Below, one piece after another: positions 17,090 through 25,673 of a stretch of DNA of 64,000 nucleotides; position 1 is the first letter of the stretch; every line of letters starts with the position of its first letter. The position numbers and the translations under genes were made by a program. Source of the stretch: Lachnospira sp900551945 (GTDB lineage: Bacteria > Bacillota > Clostridia > Lachnospirales > Lachnospiraceae); NCBI GenBank assembly GCA_048380335.1, contig DBFCCI010000024.1:1-64000 (forward strand). Reading direction: 5' to 3'. The notes under the pieces were generated by a model. The model was given only the letters and a program-made list of their open reading frames with translations, was not told where the DNA came from and did no database searches.

Positions 17090-18412
17090 ATGATAAGCAA
17101 TGTTTATTCTTATTACCTTTCACAATATGGTAATAAATACAATTCAAAATATGAGTCACATACAAAAGCTCAATTAAAAAACATGTCAGGCAAAGTCATG
17201 AAGATTAACAGCCAGACTCCTGCTTATAAAATAGATACATCAGAAGACGCACAAAAATATGCAATCGACCTTAAAGAAAACGCAATAGAGCTTGTTATTA
17301 TAGCTAATGACCTTACAGATAAAAAAGACGGCTCTATTAACTATAAAAAAGCTGCAACTTCAAGTGACCCTGAAGCTATTGAAGCTTCTTATATTGGTGA
17401 TGAAGAAGAAGCTTCTGTTGACGCATTTGACATTAATGTATCACAGCTTGCAAGTAATCAGATTAATATAAGTAATTTTTTAGCACCTAATTCTAAACAT
17501 ATTGAATCGGGTAGCTATTCTTTTGACGTTAATATTAACAATCTTACATACGAAATTGAATTTGATGTTGAAAAAAAGGAAACAACTAAAGATATTCAAG
17601 AAAAAATTTCAAGGCTTATTAATAATTCTAATATTGGGCTTAATTCAAAAGTAGTTAGTGATAGCAATGGCAATACTGCTCTTTCTATTGAGTCTGATAC
17701 AACTGGGCTTACAAATGATAATAAAAATGTTATTTTTTCAATTCAAGCTAATGATGATGACTATGACGCATACAGTGATGATAATTCTGTTTATACTAAA
17801 AGTAAGACTTTAATAAATACACTTGGACTTAACAGAGTTTCGCAGTATCCTGAAAATGCTATTTTTTCAATTAATGGAAGTGAACGTTCTTCTACTTCTA
17901 ATGATATATCAATTAATAAAACTTTTTCGCTTTCATTTAACAAGACTACTGATAATAAAGCAGTCCACATAGGACTTCAAACTGATAAGGACTCTATTGC
18001 TGACAGTATTAATGAATTAGTAACTGGTTACAATCAGCTTTTATCTGTATCTAATAATAGTAACAATGATAAGTTTATTGGCAATGCTAAGCTTCGTAAG
18101 GAATTTGTTAATCTTGCTAAGGCTTACAGCAACCAGCTTAATTCAACGGGTCTTAATGTCAGTGAAGACGGTCATATTAATATTAATAAAGATACTATTG
18201 TAAATGCTGCTGACAGCGGAACTTTGCATGATATATTCGCAGGGCTTACTCCTTTTAAGACAGCACTTCAAAATAAAGCAGAAGATATTGCTTTTAATCC
18301 TATGGAGTATGTTAACAATAAGATAATTGCATACAAAAACCCACATAGACAGTTAAATGACCCTTATAACTTGTCAGCTTATACTGGGATGATGTTTAAT
18401 GGGTATATTTAA
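17090..18412 (+). CDS. Divergent FliD-like (flagellar cap-related) protein, orphan
   Basis: 440 residues from the ATG at 17090 (AAGGAGG eight bases before; a TTG one codon earlier is less likely). I recognise a FliD-type N-terminal half: KKAATSSDPEAIEASYIG followed by DINVSQLASNQINISNFL matches the part of FliD where the first beta domain begins, and VTGYNQLLSVSNN resembles the DYNSLI region of the C-terminal half. It lacks the hallmark SGLDTE start and the long C-terminal coiled coil of true FliD, which is present at 23229-25655. No signal peptide or membrane segment. It stands alone between rpmG and a 220-bp inverted-repeat element. Function unknown: perhaps a cap for another filament or an adhesin-like paralogue. 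Confidence 0.7.
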   Translation: MISNVYSYYLSQYGNKYNSKYESHTKAQLKNMSGKVMKINSQTPAYKIDTSEDAQKYAIDLKENAIELVIIANDLTDKKDGSINYKKAATSSDPEAIEASYIGDEEEASVDAFDINVSQLASNQINISNFLAPNSKHIESGSYSFDVNINNLTYEIEFDVEKKETTKDIQEKISRLINNSNIGLNSKVVSDSNGNTALSIESDTTGLTNDNKNVIFSIQANDDDYDAYSDDNSVYTKSKTLINTLGLNRVSQYPENAIFSINGSERSSTSNDISINKTFSLSFNKTTDNKAVHIGLQTDKDSIADSINELVTGYNQLLSVSNNSNNDKFIGNAKLRKEFVNLAKAYSNQLNSTGLNVSEDGHININKDTIVNAADSGTLHDIFAGLTPFKTALQNKAEDIAFNPMEYVNNKIIAYKNPHRQLNDPYNLSAYTGMMFNGYI

Positions 18413-18419
18413 TTAATAC

Positions 18420-18639
18420 AAAAAGCGGAGCTTGTATTTTACAGTTGATGAATGAAAGCTAAGTATTTCTAAGTTGTGCTGATTTATTTATTGAAATCAA
18501 ACGTGAACATAATCAATGCGACGTCGTGTCGCTGATTATTTGCCCCAACATCGTGTTGGGGCATCACTGTTTTTATACAGCACAACTAAGAACTACTAAG
18601 CTTCCATCATATACTGTAAAATAAAAGCCCTGCTTTTTT
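18420..18639. repeat. 220-bp element with 62-bp imperfect terminal inverted repeats and two inner hairpins
   Basis: Arms 18420-18481 and 18578-18639 are imperfect reverse complements over 62 bp. Between them lie two stable stems: GCGAC/GTCGC inside ATAATCA/TGATTAT (about 18508-18539) and a perfect 9-bp TGCCCCAAC/GTTGGGGCA (18541-18563). As plus-strand RNA it would close into a multibranched structure ending in TTTTTT, so it may terminate the gene that ends eight bases earlier. A further copy of the right arm lies at about 18747-18779, overlapping the stop of the next gene. Either a MITE-like insertion or an elaborate terminator. Confidence 0.75.
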
Positions 18640-18776
18640 GTCTCTACTTTTTAGAAGGGAAGTTCTTAATATAAAATATATTTCCTTTTATGGTGTGTTT
18701 CTATCAGACAAATATTGGCAATCCATTTTGCTACTTACTTATATCACATATACTGAAAAATACAAGCCCTGTTTTT

Positions 18777-20072
18777 TTATCTCATTATAAATCTTTGGGC
18801 GGTGTTTTGCCAGGTGTAATCTTTTTTGTATAAATCAAAAGCGTTCTCCACTAAATTTAATCTTTCGCTACTATTTATTAACAATTCCTGTGCTGTGTAT
18901 ACACAATCTTTGCAGTTGTTGATATCATACATTTTTATTATATTTGAAATGCCTTGACTCGCCTTGTAGTTATTATAATCTGTGATTACCGCTGTTTTAT
19001 TTGCCATTCCTGAAAATACTCTGTCATGTATTCCATTTTTGAAAAATGGAGAACAATCTAGTATTATTGAATAGTTAGAAATCAAAGAATATGACATTGC
19101 AAATGTTACTGGCTTTTGCCAAGTAATGTTTCTATTGTCTATGTTATCGTATCTATCCCACCAGTCACCAAGTACTGTTACTGGTGTATTCTCTTTAACA
19201 AAATTATCTATAAGTTGCTTTCTATAATAATTCCTAAGATACATTTCCACTGGATACGCATAATTCATTGTTTCACGAAATATATTTATATAATCTAGTT
19301 CTAACGAAGATGAACCTTCAACTCCATTTTCACTACACATAAGACTATAAAAACCATTTTTCTTAAAAATATGCTCTAATGCCTGCTGCATAGTTATATT
19401 CGTATCTGAACTCATACAATCAAGCATAGCTTTCATTATGTTTACAATGTGTTGTCTTGCCTCTGTATCATATCTTAGATATTCATTTTCACAAAGATAC
19501 TCTCCATTCATTATCATATTAAGATAAAAATTTGGTTCTCTATATGTTCCCGGAAATATTATTTCATTTTTCTTGCTATCATAAGATGTATTAACAAATG
19601 ACGTATCGGCACTTAAAACTGAAAAGAAAACATTTTTTATATGTGGATAATACTTCTTTACATATTCACAATGATTCTTATCAACCATCACTACATTGTA
19701 GTTCTTAAGCTTACAAGCTAACGTGCTATGATGATACAACGGATTATCAAGTATATAATTAAAAAATGGCGCATTTATATTGTCAAGATAATAACTTCCA
19801 TCTTCAATTATCATTCGTGGAAGCTTTGAATTAAAATCTATAACTGCATAATAACTTTTACCTATATAACTTTCTAATTTATTACAATCATTTTCTGTAA
19901 TAATCGCTTCATTTTCCTGTGCTAAGTTATTATCAAGCTCACAGATTTCCGTATGAAATCCCATTTTTTCAAATGTATCAGAAAGTCTTGATGTGAAAAA
20001 TGCCCCACTACTATAACACAAGCTTCTTGTTGTAAACATAAGAATTGTATTGTTATCATTTTCTAAAGTCAT
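18777..20072 (-). CDS. CgeB-like glycosyltransferase
   Basis: 431 residues, no signal or membrane segment. The C-terminal third fits the glycosyltransferase family seen in CgeB-type proteins: LISNYSIILDCSPFFKNGIH, then DRVFSGMANKTAVITDYNNY, followed by the typical end DLYKKDYTWQNTAQRFIM. The N-terminal part, with FFTSRLSDTFEKMGFHTEI and a segment resembling a sugar-nucleotide fold, is divergent. It begins 7 bp after the AMP-ligase-like gene, so the two are one unit. In many flagellated bacteria such genes beside flagellin modify the filament; here the nearby flagellin is truncated. Donor and acceptor unknown. Confidence 0.7.
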   Translation of the reverse strand: MTLENDNNTILMFTTRSLCYSSGAFFTSRLSDTFEKMGFHTEICELDNNLAQENEAIITENDCNKLESYIGKSYYAVIDFNSKLPRMIIEDGSYYLDNINAPFFNYILDNPLYHHSTLACKLKNYNVVMVDKNHCEYVKKYYPHIKNVFFSVLSADTSFVNTSYDSKKNEIIFPGTYREPNFYLNMIMNGEYLCENEYLRYDTEARQHIVNIMKAMLDCMSSDTNITMQQALEHIFKKNGFYSLMCSENGVEGSSSLELDYINIFRETMNYAYPVEMYLRNYYRKQLIDNFVKENTPVTVLGDWWDRYDNIDNRNITWQKPVTFAMSYSLISNYSIILDCSPFFKNGIHDRVFSGMANKTAVITDYNNYKASQGISNIIKMYDINNCKDCVYTAQELLINSSERLNLVENAFDLYKKDYTWQNTAQRFIMR

Positions 20073-20079
20073 AAATAAA

Positions 20080-21474
20080 TTACTTTTCCTGTAACATTAT
20101 ATTTTCAATCTCATTTAAGTCTAATCTTCCATCTTCAAAACGTGGAAGTGGTTTATCAAGAACTATGAGTTTTTGTATTTCCCATCTAAAGCCTTTTTTC
20201 TCATTGTACTTGTCAATCTTTCGCTTCATTGTTTCATATCTCATATCCTTTTTAATAGGAACAACTATTGCTGTAAGTTTGTCTTCACATAAACTAAGAT
20301 AACTTTCTGCAACTCCATTTATGGCTGTAATCTCATCATTAATTACTTTTCGACATATCTTTTCTCCTGTTGGAAGTAAAAGTATGCCTGAATTTCTTCT
20401 ATCAAGCACAAGTCTTCCATCGTGGTTAAAATGTCCATAATCACCTGTATGATATACGTTATTTTGTATTACCTTTTTATTAGTATCCTCGTCTTTATCA
20501 TAGCCTGCCATAACACAAGGTCCACTTACAAGAATTTCGCCATCAGCTGACAATGTAACTTGAGTTCCATCATAAATATCATACGAACCATCAAGATGAT
20601 TACTTATTGCAATACAACCGGAACACTCTGTCATTCCATAAATTGAATAAACTTCATAATCTCTATCCATAAGTTTTTCAAATAATCTATAAGGACAAGT
20701 TGCACCACCTATTACTATTGTTCTAAGTTCCTTATTAAATGCCTTAACCTTTTTAAGATACTTTATCATAGATGGAGTTCCCGGAAGTATTGTTGCATTA
20801 TAGTAATATGTGTCTGCGTCAATATGCCTTAAACCACGACCTACGCAAACGCAAGCCCCCTTTGTAAGCGGCCATAAAAGACTGTATGCAAGTCCAAATA
20901 TATGATGAAGTGAAATCTGTGCAAGTACTCTATCATCACTGTCACATTTACATCTACTGTTAATAGCCTTTACTGTATTTAAAAGATTAGATGTAGTAAG
21001 CACTACTGCCTTATCAGACTCACTTGCCGTAGCTGTAAATAGTAATATATTTCCTTCTATTGTATCCTTGTCATAATCATCTATATCAAATCCGTTATCA
21101 TCTTCTGCACCTGATATTATAATTGCATGTTCATCTGCTAAAATATACTGATTAGTTGACGATAAGATATAATCTGTCTTTATGTTTTTTAACATACGAC
21201 TTCTTTCATTGTGTGGTAGGAAAAAGTCAACAAGTATTGCGTCCTTTCCTGCCATTACTATTCCAAAGAGATTAACTATCCATCTATATGACGCTGGCCC
21301 ACATAGAGCAATTCGCTTTCCCTCGTATTGTTTTAAGTGAAGCGCTTTCTTAATAGCATCTTCCATGAACTGACTGTATGATACATCATAAGTGTCATAT
21401 AGGATGGCAGTCTTGTCTTTGTATTTTTCTGCATTGTCTGTTAATAATTTATAAAATGAAGTTATTTTGTGCAT
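20080..21474 (-). CDS. ANL-superfamily (AMP-ligase-like) adenylating enzyme
   Basis: 464 residues from the ATG at 21474; GGAGG eight bases upstream rules out the ATG five codons earlier, which contains it. The fold is clear: YGMTECSG is the A5 motif (about residues 280-287), YHTGDYGHFNHDGRLVLDRR covers A7-A8, and the C-terminal subdomain follows. Two hallmarks are degraded. The phosphate loop reads LFTATASESDKAVVLTTSNL, and the region of the catalytic lysine reads LPRFEDGRLDLNE, with arginine where lysine is expected. It may load an unusual acyl group or have lost adenylation. Co-transcribed with the glycosyltransferase. A minus-strand TTGACA with a poorly spaced TAAAAT lies 50-80 bp upstream. 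Confidence 0.75.
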   Translation of the reverse strand: MHKITSFYKLLTDNAEKYKDKTAILYDTYDVSYSQFMEDAIKKALHLKQYEGKRIALCGPASYRWIVNLFGIVMAGKDAILVDFFLPHNERSRMLKNIKTDYILSSTNQYILADEHAIIISGAEDDNGFDIDDYDKDTIEGNILLFTATASESDKAVVLTTSNLLNTVKAINSRCKCDSDDRVLAQISLHHIFGLAYSLLWPLTKGACVCVGRGLRHIDADTYYYNATILPGTPSMIKYLKKVKAFNKELRTIVIGGATCPYRLFEKLMDRDYEVYSIYGMTECSGCIAISNHLDGSYDIYDGTQVTLSADGEILVSGPCVMAGYDKDEDTNKKVIQNNVYHTGDYGHFNHDGRLVLDRRNSGILLLPTGEKICRKVINDEITAINGVAESYLSLCEDKLTAIVVPIKKDMRYETMKRKIDKYNEKKGFRWEIQKLIVLDKPLPRFEDGRLDLNEIENIMLQEK

Positions 21475-21721
21475 AGGGAAATCCTCCATAATGTGTTTTA
21501 ATAATATTAGTGTATCCGTACTTTTATTTTACACTTATATATTTTTAATCTGTCAAATATATATTCTGTTATTAACTATAATAGTAAACATATTTGTGGA
21601 TTTACGCAATATGGAATTTGAAAATATTGAATTGAATAATGTAAAAATTATTGTATCTTTGTATAATATTAGTTTTATATATTATATATAAATCATCACA
21701 TTATTTGGGGCAGATTATAAT

Positions 21722-21978
21722 ACCAAGTGCAACACTAAAAAAATAGACAATATGTAAACCACGATGTAAAATGTAGTTGCAACACCAACATAGTACAAAG
21801 AGGTTCAAATGAAAATATCAATGGTTTATTAAGATTTTTCTTTCCAAGAGGTACTGATTTCAGAAAGATTACAAGAGTACAACTTGATGCAGTTCTTGAT
21901 AAAATCAATAATAGACCTAGAAAATGTTTAGACCTTCTTTCTCCTATTGACTATTTTTATCAAAGTGTTGCACTTGGT
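21722..21978 (+). mobile_element. Internally deleted IS30-family element
   Basis: ACCAAGTGCAACACT (21722-21736) is repeated in exact inverted form at 21964-21978, extending imperfectly inward to ATAG. The right half encodes the end of an IS30-type transposase. Only about 257 bp remain of an element that is normally around 1 kb, so it cannot move by itself. The outer boundary on the right may reach about 21995, where flagellin similarity stops. Confidence 0.8.
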
Positions 21979-21990
21979 TTGACAATCTAA
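21799..21990 (+). pseudogene. IS30-family transposase, C-terminal remnant
   Basis: 63 codons without a start that read RGSNENINGLLRFFFPRGTD, then INNRPRKCLDLLSPIDYFYQ, ending SVALGLTI. This is the conserved end of IS30 transposases, including the final catalytic-glutamate region (NEN-NGLLR) and the N-RPRK-L box. The first two catalytic aspartates and the DNA-binding part are gone. The coding end overlaps the right terminal repeat, as is normal in this family. Confidence 0.85.
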
Positions 21991-22091
21991 GAAGCTGATG
22001 ATAACTTTTCTGTTGACTTTGACTGTGCGCTTGTAATACCGCTTAACTGTCTGTTTGTGTTAGCGGCTGTAAGATTATGCTGTACTACCAT
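21987..22091 (-). pseudogene. hag: Flagellin, truncated after 34 codons
   Basis: From the ATG at 22091 the product reads MVVQHNLTAANTNRQLSGIT, then SAQSKSTEKLSSAS and stop. This is the flagellin N-terminus; the family continues SSG-YRIN after KLSS, exactly where similarity stops here. A strong AAGGAGG site and a sigma-D-type promoter (22183-22209) are intact. The rest of the gene is missing: an IS30 remnant begins at the break and the far side of it shows no flagellin sequence. Loss of the whole D0-D1 pairing region means no filament can be made from this locus; another flagellin gene elsewhere is possible. Confidence 0.88.
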
Positions 22092-22182
22092 AATATTTTC
22101 CTCCTTGAATTTAATGTGACTTCCTTGCCACAAATAATAATTTGATTAGTTCAATAACATATACTTGCTATTGTTATTTATT

Positions 22183-22209
22183 ATATCAGACATTGTTTTT
22201 TAAACTTTA
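22183..22209 (-). promoter_or_regulatory. Sigma-D (sigma-28) type promoter of the flagellin remnant
   Basis: Minus strand: TAAAGTTT (22202-22209), 11 bases, then TCTGATAT (22183-22190). The -35 equals the consensus TAAAGTTT and the spacer is exact; the -10 differs from GCCGATAA at three places. Transcription would begin about 85-90 bases before the flagellin ATG. Confidence 0.75.
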
Positions 22210-22253
22210 GTCCCAATATAAACTTTTTTAAAATTTTTATTATATAAAATATT

Positions 22254-22736
22254 TTACTTCTTTCTATCCATAAACTGTGATGTATAACCTAGATTACTTT
22301 GTACCTTATGATAAGCATTAGCCATCTTGCTACTTCTCTTGGCATTCTGTATGTCAGCTTTCATCTGATTAAACTTTCTTCCAACAATTACTTTATTTCT
22401 TGACTCTTGAGCTTGTACTTTAACACTCAAATCCGTTATCTCTTTTATCAAGCCTTGAAGTTCCTTTATCTGAGCTGCATATGCACTCTTATTATCCCCG
22501 ATTGAATTTTTTACTCTTTCAAACAAGGCTTCAAACCCATTATCAAGTTCAAGTAACTTGTCTATTAATTCACCTTTTTGCTCAATATTTGAATAAAATT
22601 CACTATCATTAAATGATGATTTATCCATTGTTGCCATATTGTATTGACTTATATTAAACTCTGATATCTGCTGTAATATATCTCTTTTCATTACCAGACT
22701 TTCTATCATCATCTGTAGATAATTATCTGTCATCAT
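22254..22736 (-). CDS. Flagellar export chaperone-like protein (FliT/FlgN type)
   Basis: 160 residues, entirely helical in appearance and rich in K, Q, E and N, with heptad-like patterns (IEQKGELIDKLLELDNGFEA, LQGLIKEITDLSVKVQAQES). No known catalytic motif. It starts 21 bp after fliS, so by position and composition it fits the small chaperones that follow fliS and keep FliD or hook-associated proteins export-ready. The C-terminus (SNLGYTSQFMDRKK) could be a substrate-binding tail. The name FliT is not certain by sequence; it is the last gene before the flagellin remnant. Confidence 0.6.
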   Translation of the reverse strand: MMTDNYLQMMIESLVMKRDILQQISEFNISQYNMATMDKSSFNDSEFYSNIEQKGELIDKLLELDNGFEALFERVKNSIGDNKSAYAAQIKELQGLIKEITDLSVKVQAQESRNKVIVGRKFNQMKADIQNAKRSSKMANAYHKVQSNLGYTSQFMDRKK

Positions 22737-22757
22737 AAAGCACTCACCCTTTATATT

Positions 22758-23138
22758 TTATACACTCTTAGTTTTTTGCATTACCTGCTTCCATGTATCT
22801 CTCATTCCTCTGATTTCTACAAGTGCAGCTTCTATATCTTCTGTTTTTTTAGTCACATTAGCAGTTACTAACAAGTTGTATATATACTTATATACTTCCT
22901 CAAAATCTTTTGCCACTGGATACTTATGATTAAGTGTTGACCTTAATTCTTCTATAATTGCCTGTGCTTTTCTTAGATTATCATGAGTTTTTTGAACGTC
23001 ATTTTGCTCAACACCAATAATTGCAATATTACAAAACTTAATTGCTCCTTCATATAAAAGTAATGTAAGCTCTGCTGGTGATGCTGTAAGCACCTTATTA
23101 TTATTATATTGTGCATATGCCTGTTGATTAATAGCCAT
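22758..23138 (-). CDS. fliS: Flagellin export chaperone FliS
   Basis: 126 residues. FliS binds the C-terminal disordered end of flagellin in the cytosol and prevents premature assembly. The N-terminal QAYAQYNNNKVLTASPAELT, then LLLYEGAIKFCNIA, is the family signature, and NLLVTANVTKKTEDIEAALV is the C-terminal helix region. It lies about 90 bp after fliD as usual. Its main client in this locus is the truncated flagellin, so if it still works it must serve a flagellin encoded elsewhere. Confidence 0.95.
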   Translation of the reverse strand: MAINQQAYAQYNNNKVLTASPAELTLLLYEGAIKFCNIAIIGVEQNDVQKTHDNLRKAQAIIEELRSTLNHKYPVAKDFEEVYKYIYNLLVTANVTKKTEDIEAALVEIRGMRDTWKQVMQKTKSV

Positions 23139-23228
23139 TTTTGTATCCTCTCTTTTAAATATATGTAATTATTAAAACAAATTTCTACAATTATTATATA
23201 CTACAACATACTAACACGCAAATAATAA

Positions 23229-25655
23229 TTAACCAAAATATCCAGAAAGTGATGATTGTTGAGAATTAAGCGAAGCAAGCGCTGACTCCATACTTGAAAA
23301 CTTCTTATAATAATAATCTTCCCAAGTTGATATCTGTGTTTCTTTATCTGATATCTTAGTTGTATAATCAGAGTATTCTTTTGACAATTCTTTATCATTA
23401 TATACCTTAAAGGCACTACTAAGTGATGTTGATTGCATCTTTTTTCCTAAATCTGAATAAAGATCACCTGCCAACTTTGAGAAAAATGTTACAACTGTAT
23501 CAGAGTCACTTGCAATAGCTGCCTTTAACTTATCTTCATTAGATTTAGATACACTATCATCACTATCTCCATCAATATGAAGTACACCTTTTTCATTTTC
23601 TCCAGAAGAAAAATATCCTGCTGCTGATATTCCAAAACTTGAAAGTGAATATGCCTTACCATTTATAGTATATGATTTAAGCATATCATTTTTCATTGTT
23701 GATGAAAGTGAATTTAATGTACTGTCCCTTCTTAAAAGTGATGTCTTAATTTTATTTTCCCACTCTTTTATCTGGTCATCTGTCATTGCTGACTTTTCAT
23801 CACTTGTAAGTGGCTCATATCCTTTTGCACTAGCTGCATTATAAGCTGTGTCTATCTCTTTTATAAGACTGTTATAATCACTTATGAAACTTTTAATTGA
23901 ATCATATATACCATCAACATCATTTTCAGTTGAAATAGTAATCTCATTATCACCTGTAAGTGCAGTTGCTGTTATAGTAAGACCATTTATTGAATATGTA
24001 TTAGTGTTGTTAGTAAATACAGCACCATTAAGCTCTATTTCAGAGTCTTCTGCATATACTCTCTTGGCACTTGTTCCAGTTGTTTCTTGCACACCTAATG
24101 TTGATAAAGCTGCTTTATATCTCTGTGATATTATATTAGCATCTTGGGTTGCATCTTTAACTCCTAATGTTGTTAATGCCGCCTTATATGTATCTGATGT
24201 TTTATCTGCATCACTTGCTGTTACTATATTATAGGCATCAACCACTTCACTAGCACCAACCATAGACTGTGCATATTCATATTGAGTTTTTGCTGATGTC
24301 TTATATGAATTAATAGCTGATGAAGCGTCACTTTGTGTAGCTGCTTCAGCCATTGAATATGTATACTTTTCTGTATCAATAACACCATCTTCACCTACAT
24401 ACTTAGCCATTTCACTGTCTGTAACAACTAACTTACCATTTGTAGCATCTATTGTATATTTACTATCTGAAGCAGAACCAAAACCAGCCTCTTTGTACAT
24501 ATCAGTAATTAATTTTGTATTGCTTTCAATAGTTGAAGTAGCATTATTAACTTCATTGTCAACTGATGTTTGAAATGTCTTTGCATCACCTAAAGTAAGT
24601 GTATCATTTCCAAGAGTTCCTATGATACTATTTATTGCTGCAAGATTAGCTTTATCTTCATCTGCTGCTGTATTGTTTTTTACTTTAGTATTAAGGTCAT
24701 TTTGTGCTTCTGTAAGTTCGTCTCTAGCAGCTGTCATACCTTTTTCACTAGCAGTCTTTACAAACTTATCTACATATGTTTTCTTTGCTGTAGCAGCTAC
24801 TTTATCAGCTGTTGCTGACTTAATATTATTAAGATATGTACTTACATTACTGTTAAATGAACTTACATCACTATCATACTTTGATTTAGCATAACTTGTA
24901 GCATAAGAATCTTCATCTGTGTAACTATTAACCAAACTCTTATATGATGCTACGATATTATCTACATTGTCTATTGATGTATCAGCAAGTCCTAATGCAC
25001 TAAGAGCTGTCATACCTGCTGAACTATTAGCTGTAAGTGAAAACTCATGTTCTGTTCCTGATGTTTTTGAACTTATAAAAAATCTTTGGTTATTTTCATC
25101 AAAACTTGCATTAACACCAGCATCTTTAAGCTTTGATATAAGATTATTAACTGTCATATCTGCTGAAAGCTGTATTTCTGTTGTCTTTCCTTCTGCCGTA
25201 ATTTGAAGACTTCCAGATGTACCACTTCCCATGCCTGTTATATCACTAAGTTTTGTTGAACTCGTTACCTTTTCTGTACTTGTATTTCCAGATGAATCTG
25301 ATGTAGTTGCCGATATTACACCACCTGTTAAGTAGCCTGCTGTTGCAAGCTTATTAACTTTAAGCTTTTGTGTTCCTGTAACTGCTGAAGTTGAAGCTTT
25401 AACAGCTGCATAATTTGAATTAGATATTGTTGCTTTTTTCAAACTGTAATTTTTTGAAAAACGTGCAGTACTTAATGAACCTGTGTAAAATGAATATATC
25501 TTAGTATTCATTGTACTCCATTTTTCCTGTTTCCAAGAAAGTTTTGTCTGTGCTTTTACAAGGTTATCTTTTTGTAATCTATACCCTGACACCAATGCTG
25601 ATACTAAAGCTTCTGTATCAAGCCCTGATGACATACCTGAAAGTCTTATAGGCAT
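23229..25655 (-). CDS. fliD: Flagellar filament capping protein FliD
   Basis: 808 residues, well above the usual 450-700. It starts MPIRLSGMSSGLDTEALVSA, the canonical FliD N-terminus, followed by the coiled-coil stretch and KVNKLATAGYLTGGV. The C-terminal part has YDSIKSFISDYNSLIKEIDT and ends in the coiled coil and LASLNSQQSSLSGYFG. The excess length is a variable middle region (roughly residues 230-560) rich in A, S, T, D and K. There two neighbouring segments, YKAALTTLGVKDAT and YKAALSTLGVQETT, look duplicated. Secreted through the flagellar export apparatus; follows flaG by 18 bp. Confidence 0.95.
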   Translation of the reverse strand: MPIRLSGMSSGLDTEALVSALVSGYRLQKDNLVKAQTKLSWKQEKWSTMNTKIYSFYTGSLSTARFSKNYSLKKATISNSNYAAVKASTSAVTGTQKLKVNKLATAGYLTGGVISATTSDSSGNTSTEKVTSSTKLSDITGMGSGTSGSLQITAEGKTTEIQLSADMTVNNLISKLKDAGVNASFDENNQRFFISSKTSGTEHEFSLTANSSAGMTALSALGLADTSIDNVDNIVASYKSLVNSYTDEDSYATSYAKSKYDSDVSSFNSNVSTYLNNIKSATADKVAATAKKTYVDKFVKTASEKGMTAARDELTEAQNDLNTKVKNNTAADEDKANLAAINSIIGTLGNDTLTLGDAKTFQTSVDNEVNNATSTIESNTKLITDMYKEAGFGSASDSKYTIDATNGKLVVTDSEMAKYVGEDGVIDTEKYTYSMAEAATQSDASSAINSYKTSAKTQYEYAQSMVGASEVVDAYNIVTASDADKTSDTYKAALTTLGVKDATQDANIISQRYKAALSTLGVQETTGTSAKRVYAEDSEIELNGAVFTNNTNTYSINGLTITATALTGDNEITISTENDVDGIYDSIKSFISDYNSLIKEIDTAYNAASAKGYEPLTSDEKSAMTDDQIKEWENKIKTSLLRRDSTLNSLSSTMKNDMLKSYTINGKAYSLSSFGISAAGYFSSGENEKGVLHIDGDSDDSVSKSNEDKLKAAIASDSDTVVTFFSKLAGDLYSDLGKKMQSTSLSSAFKVYNDKELSKEYSDYTTKISDKETQISTWEDYYYKKFSSMESALASLNSQQSSLSGYFG

Positions 25656-25673
25656 ATCAACACCTCCATTTAA

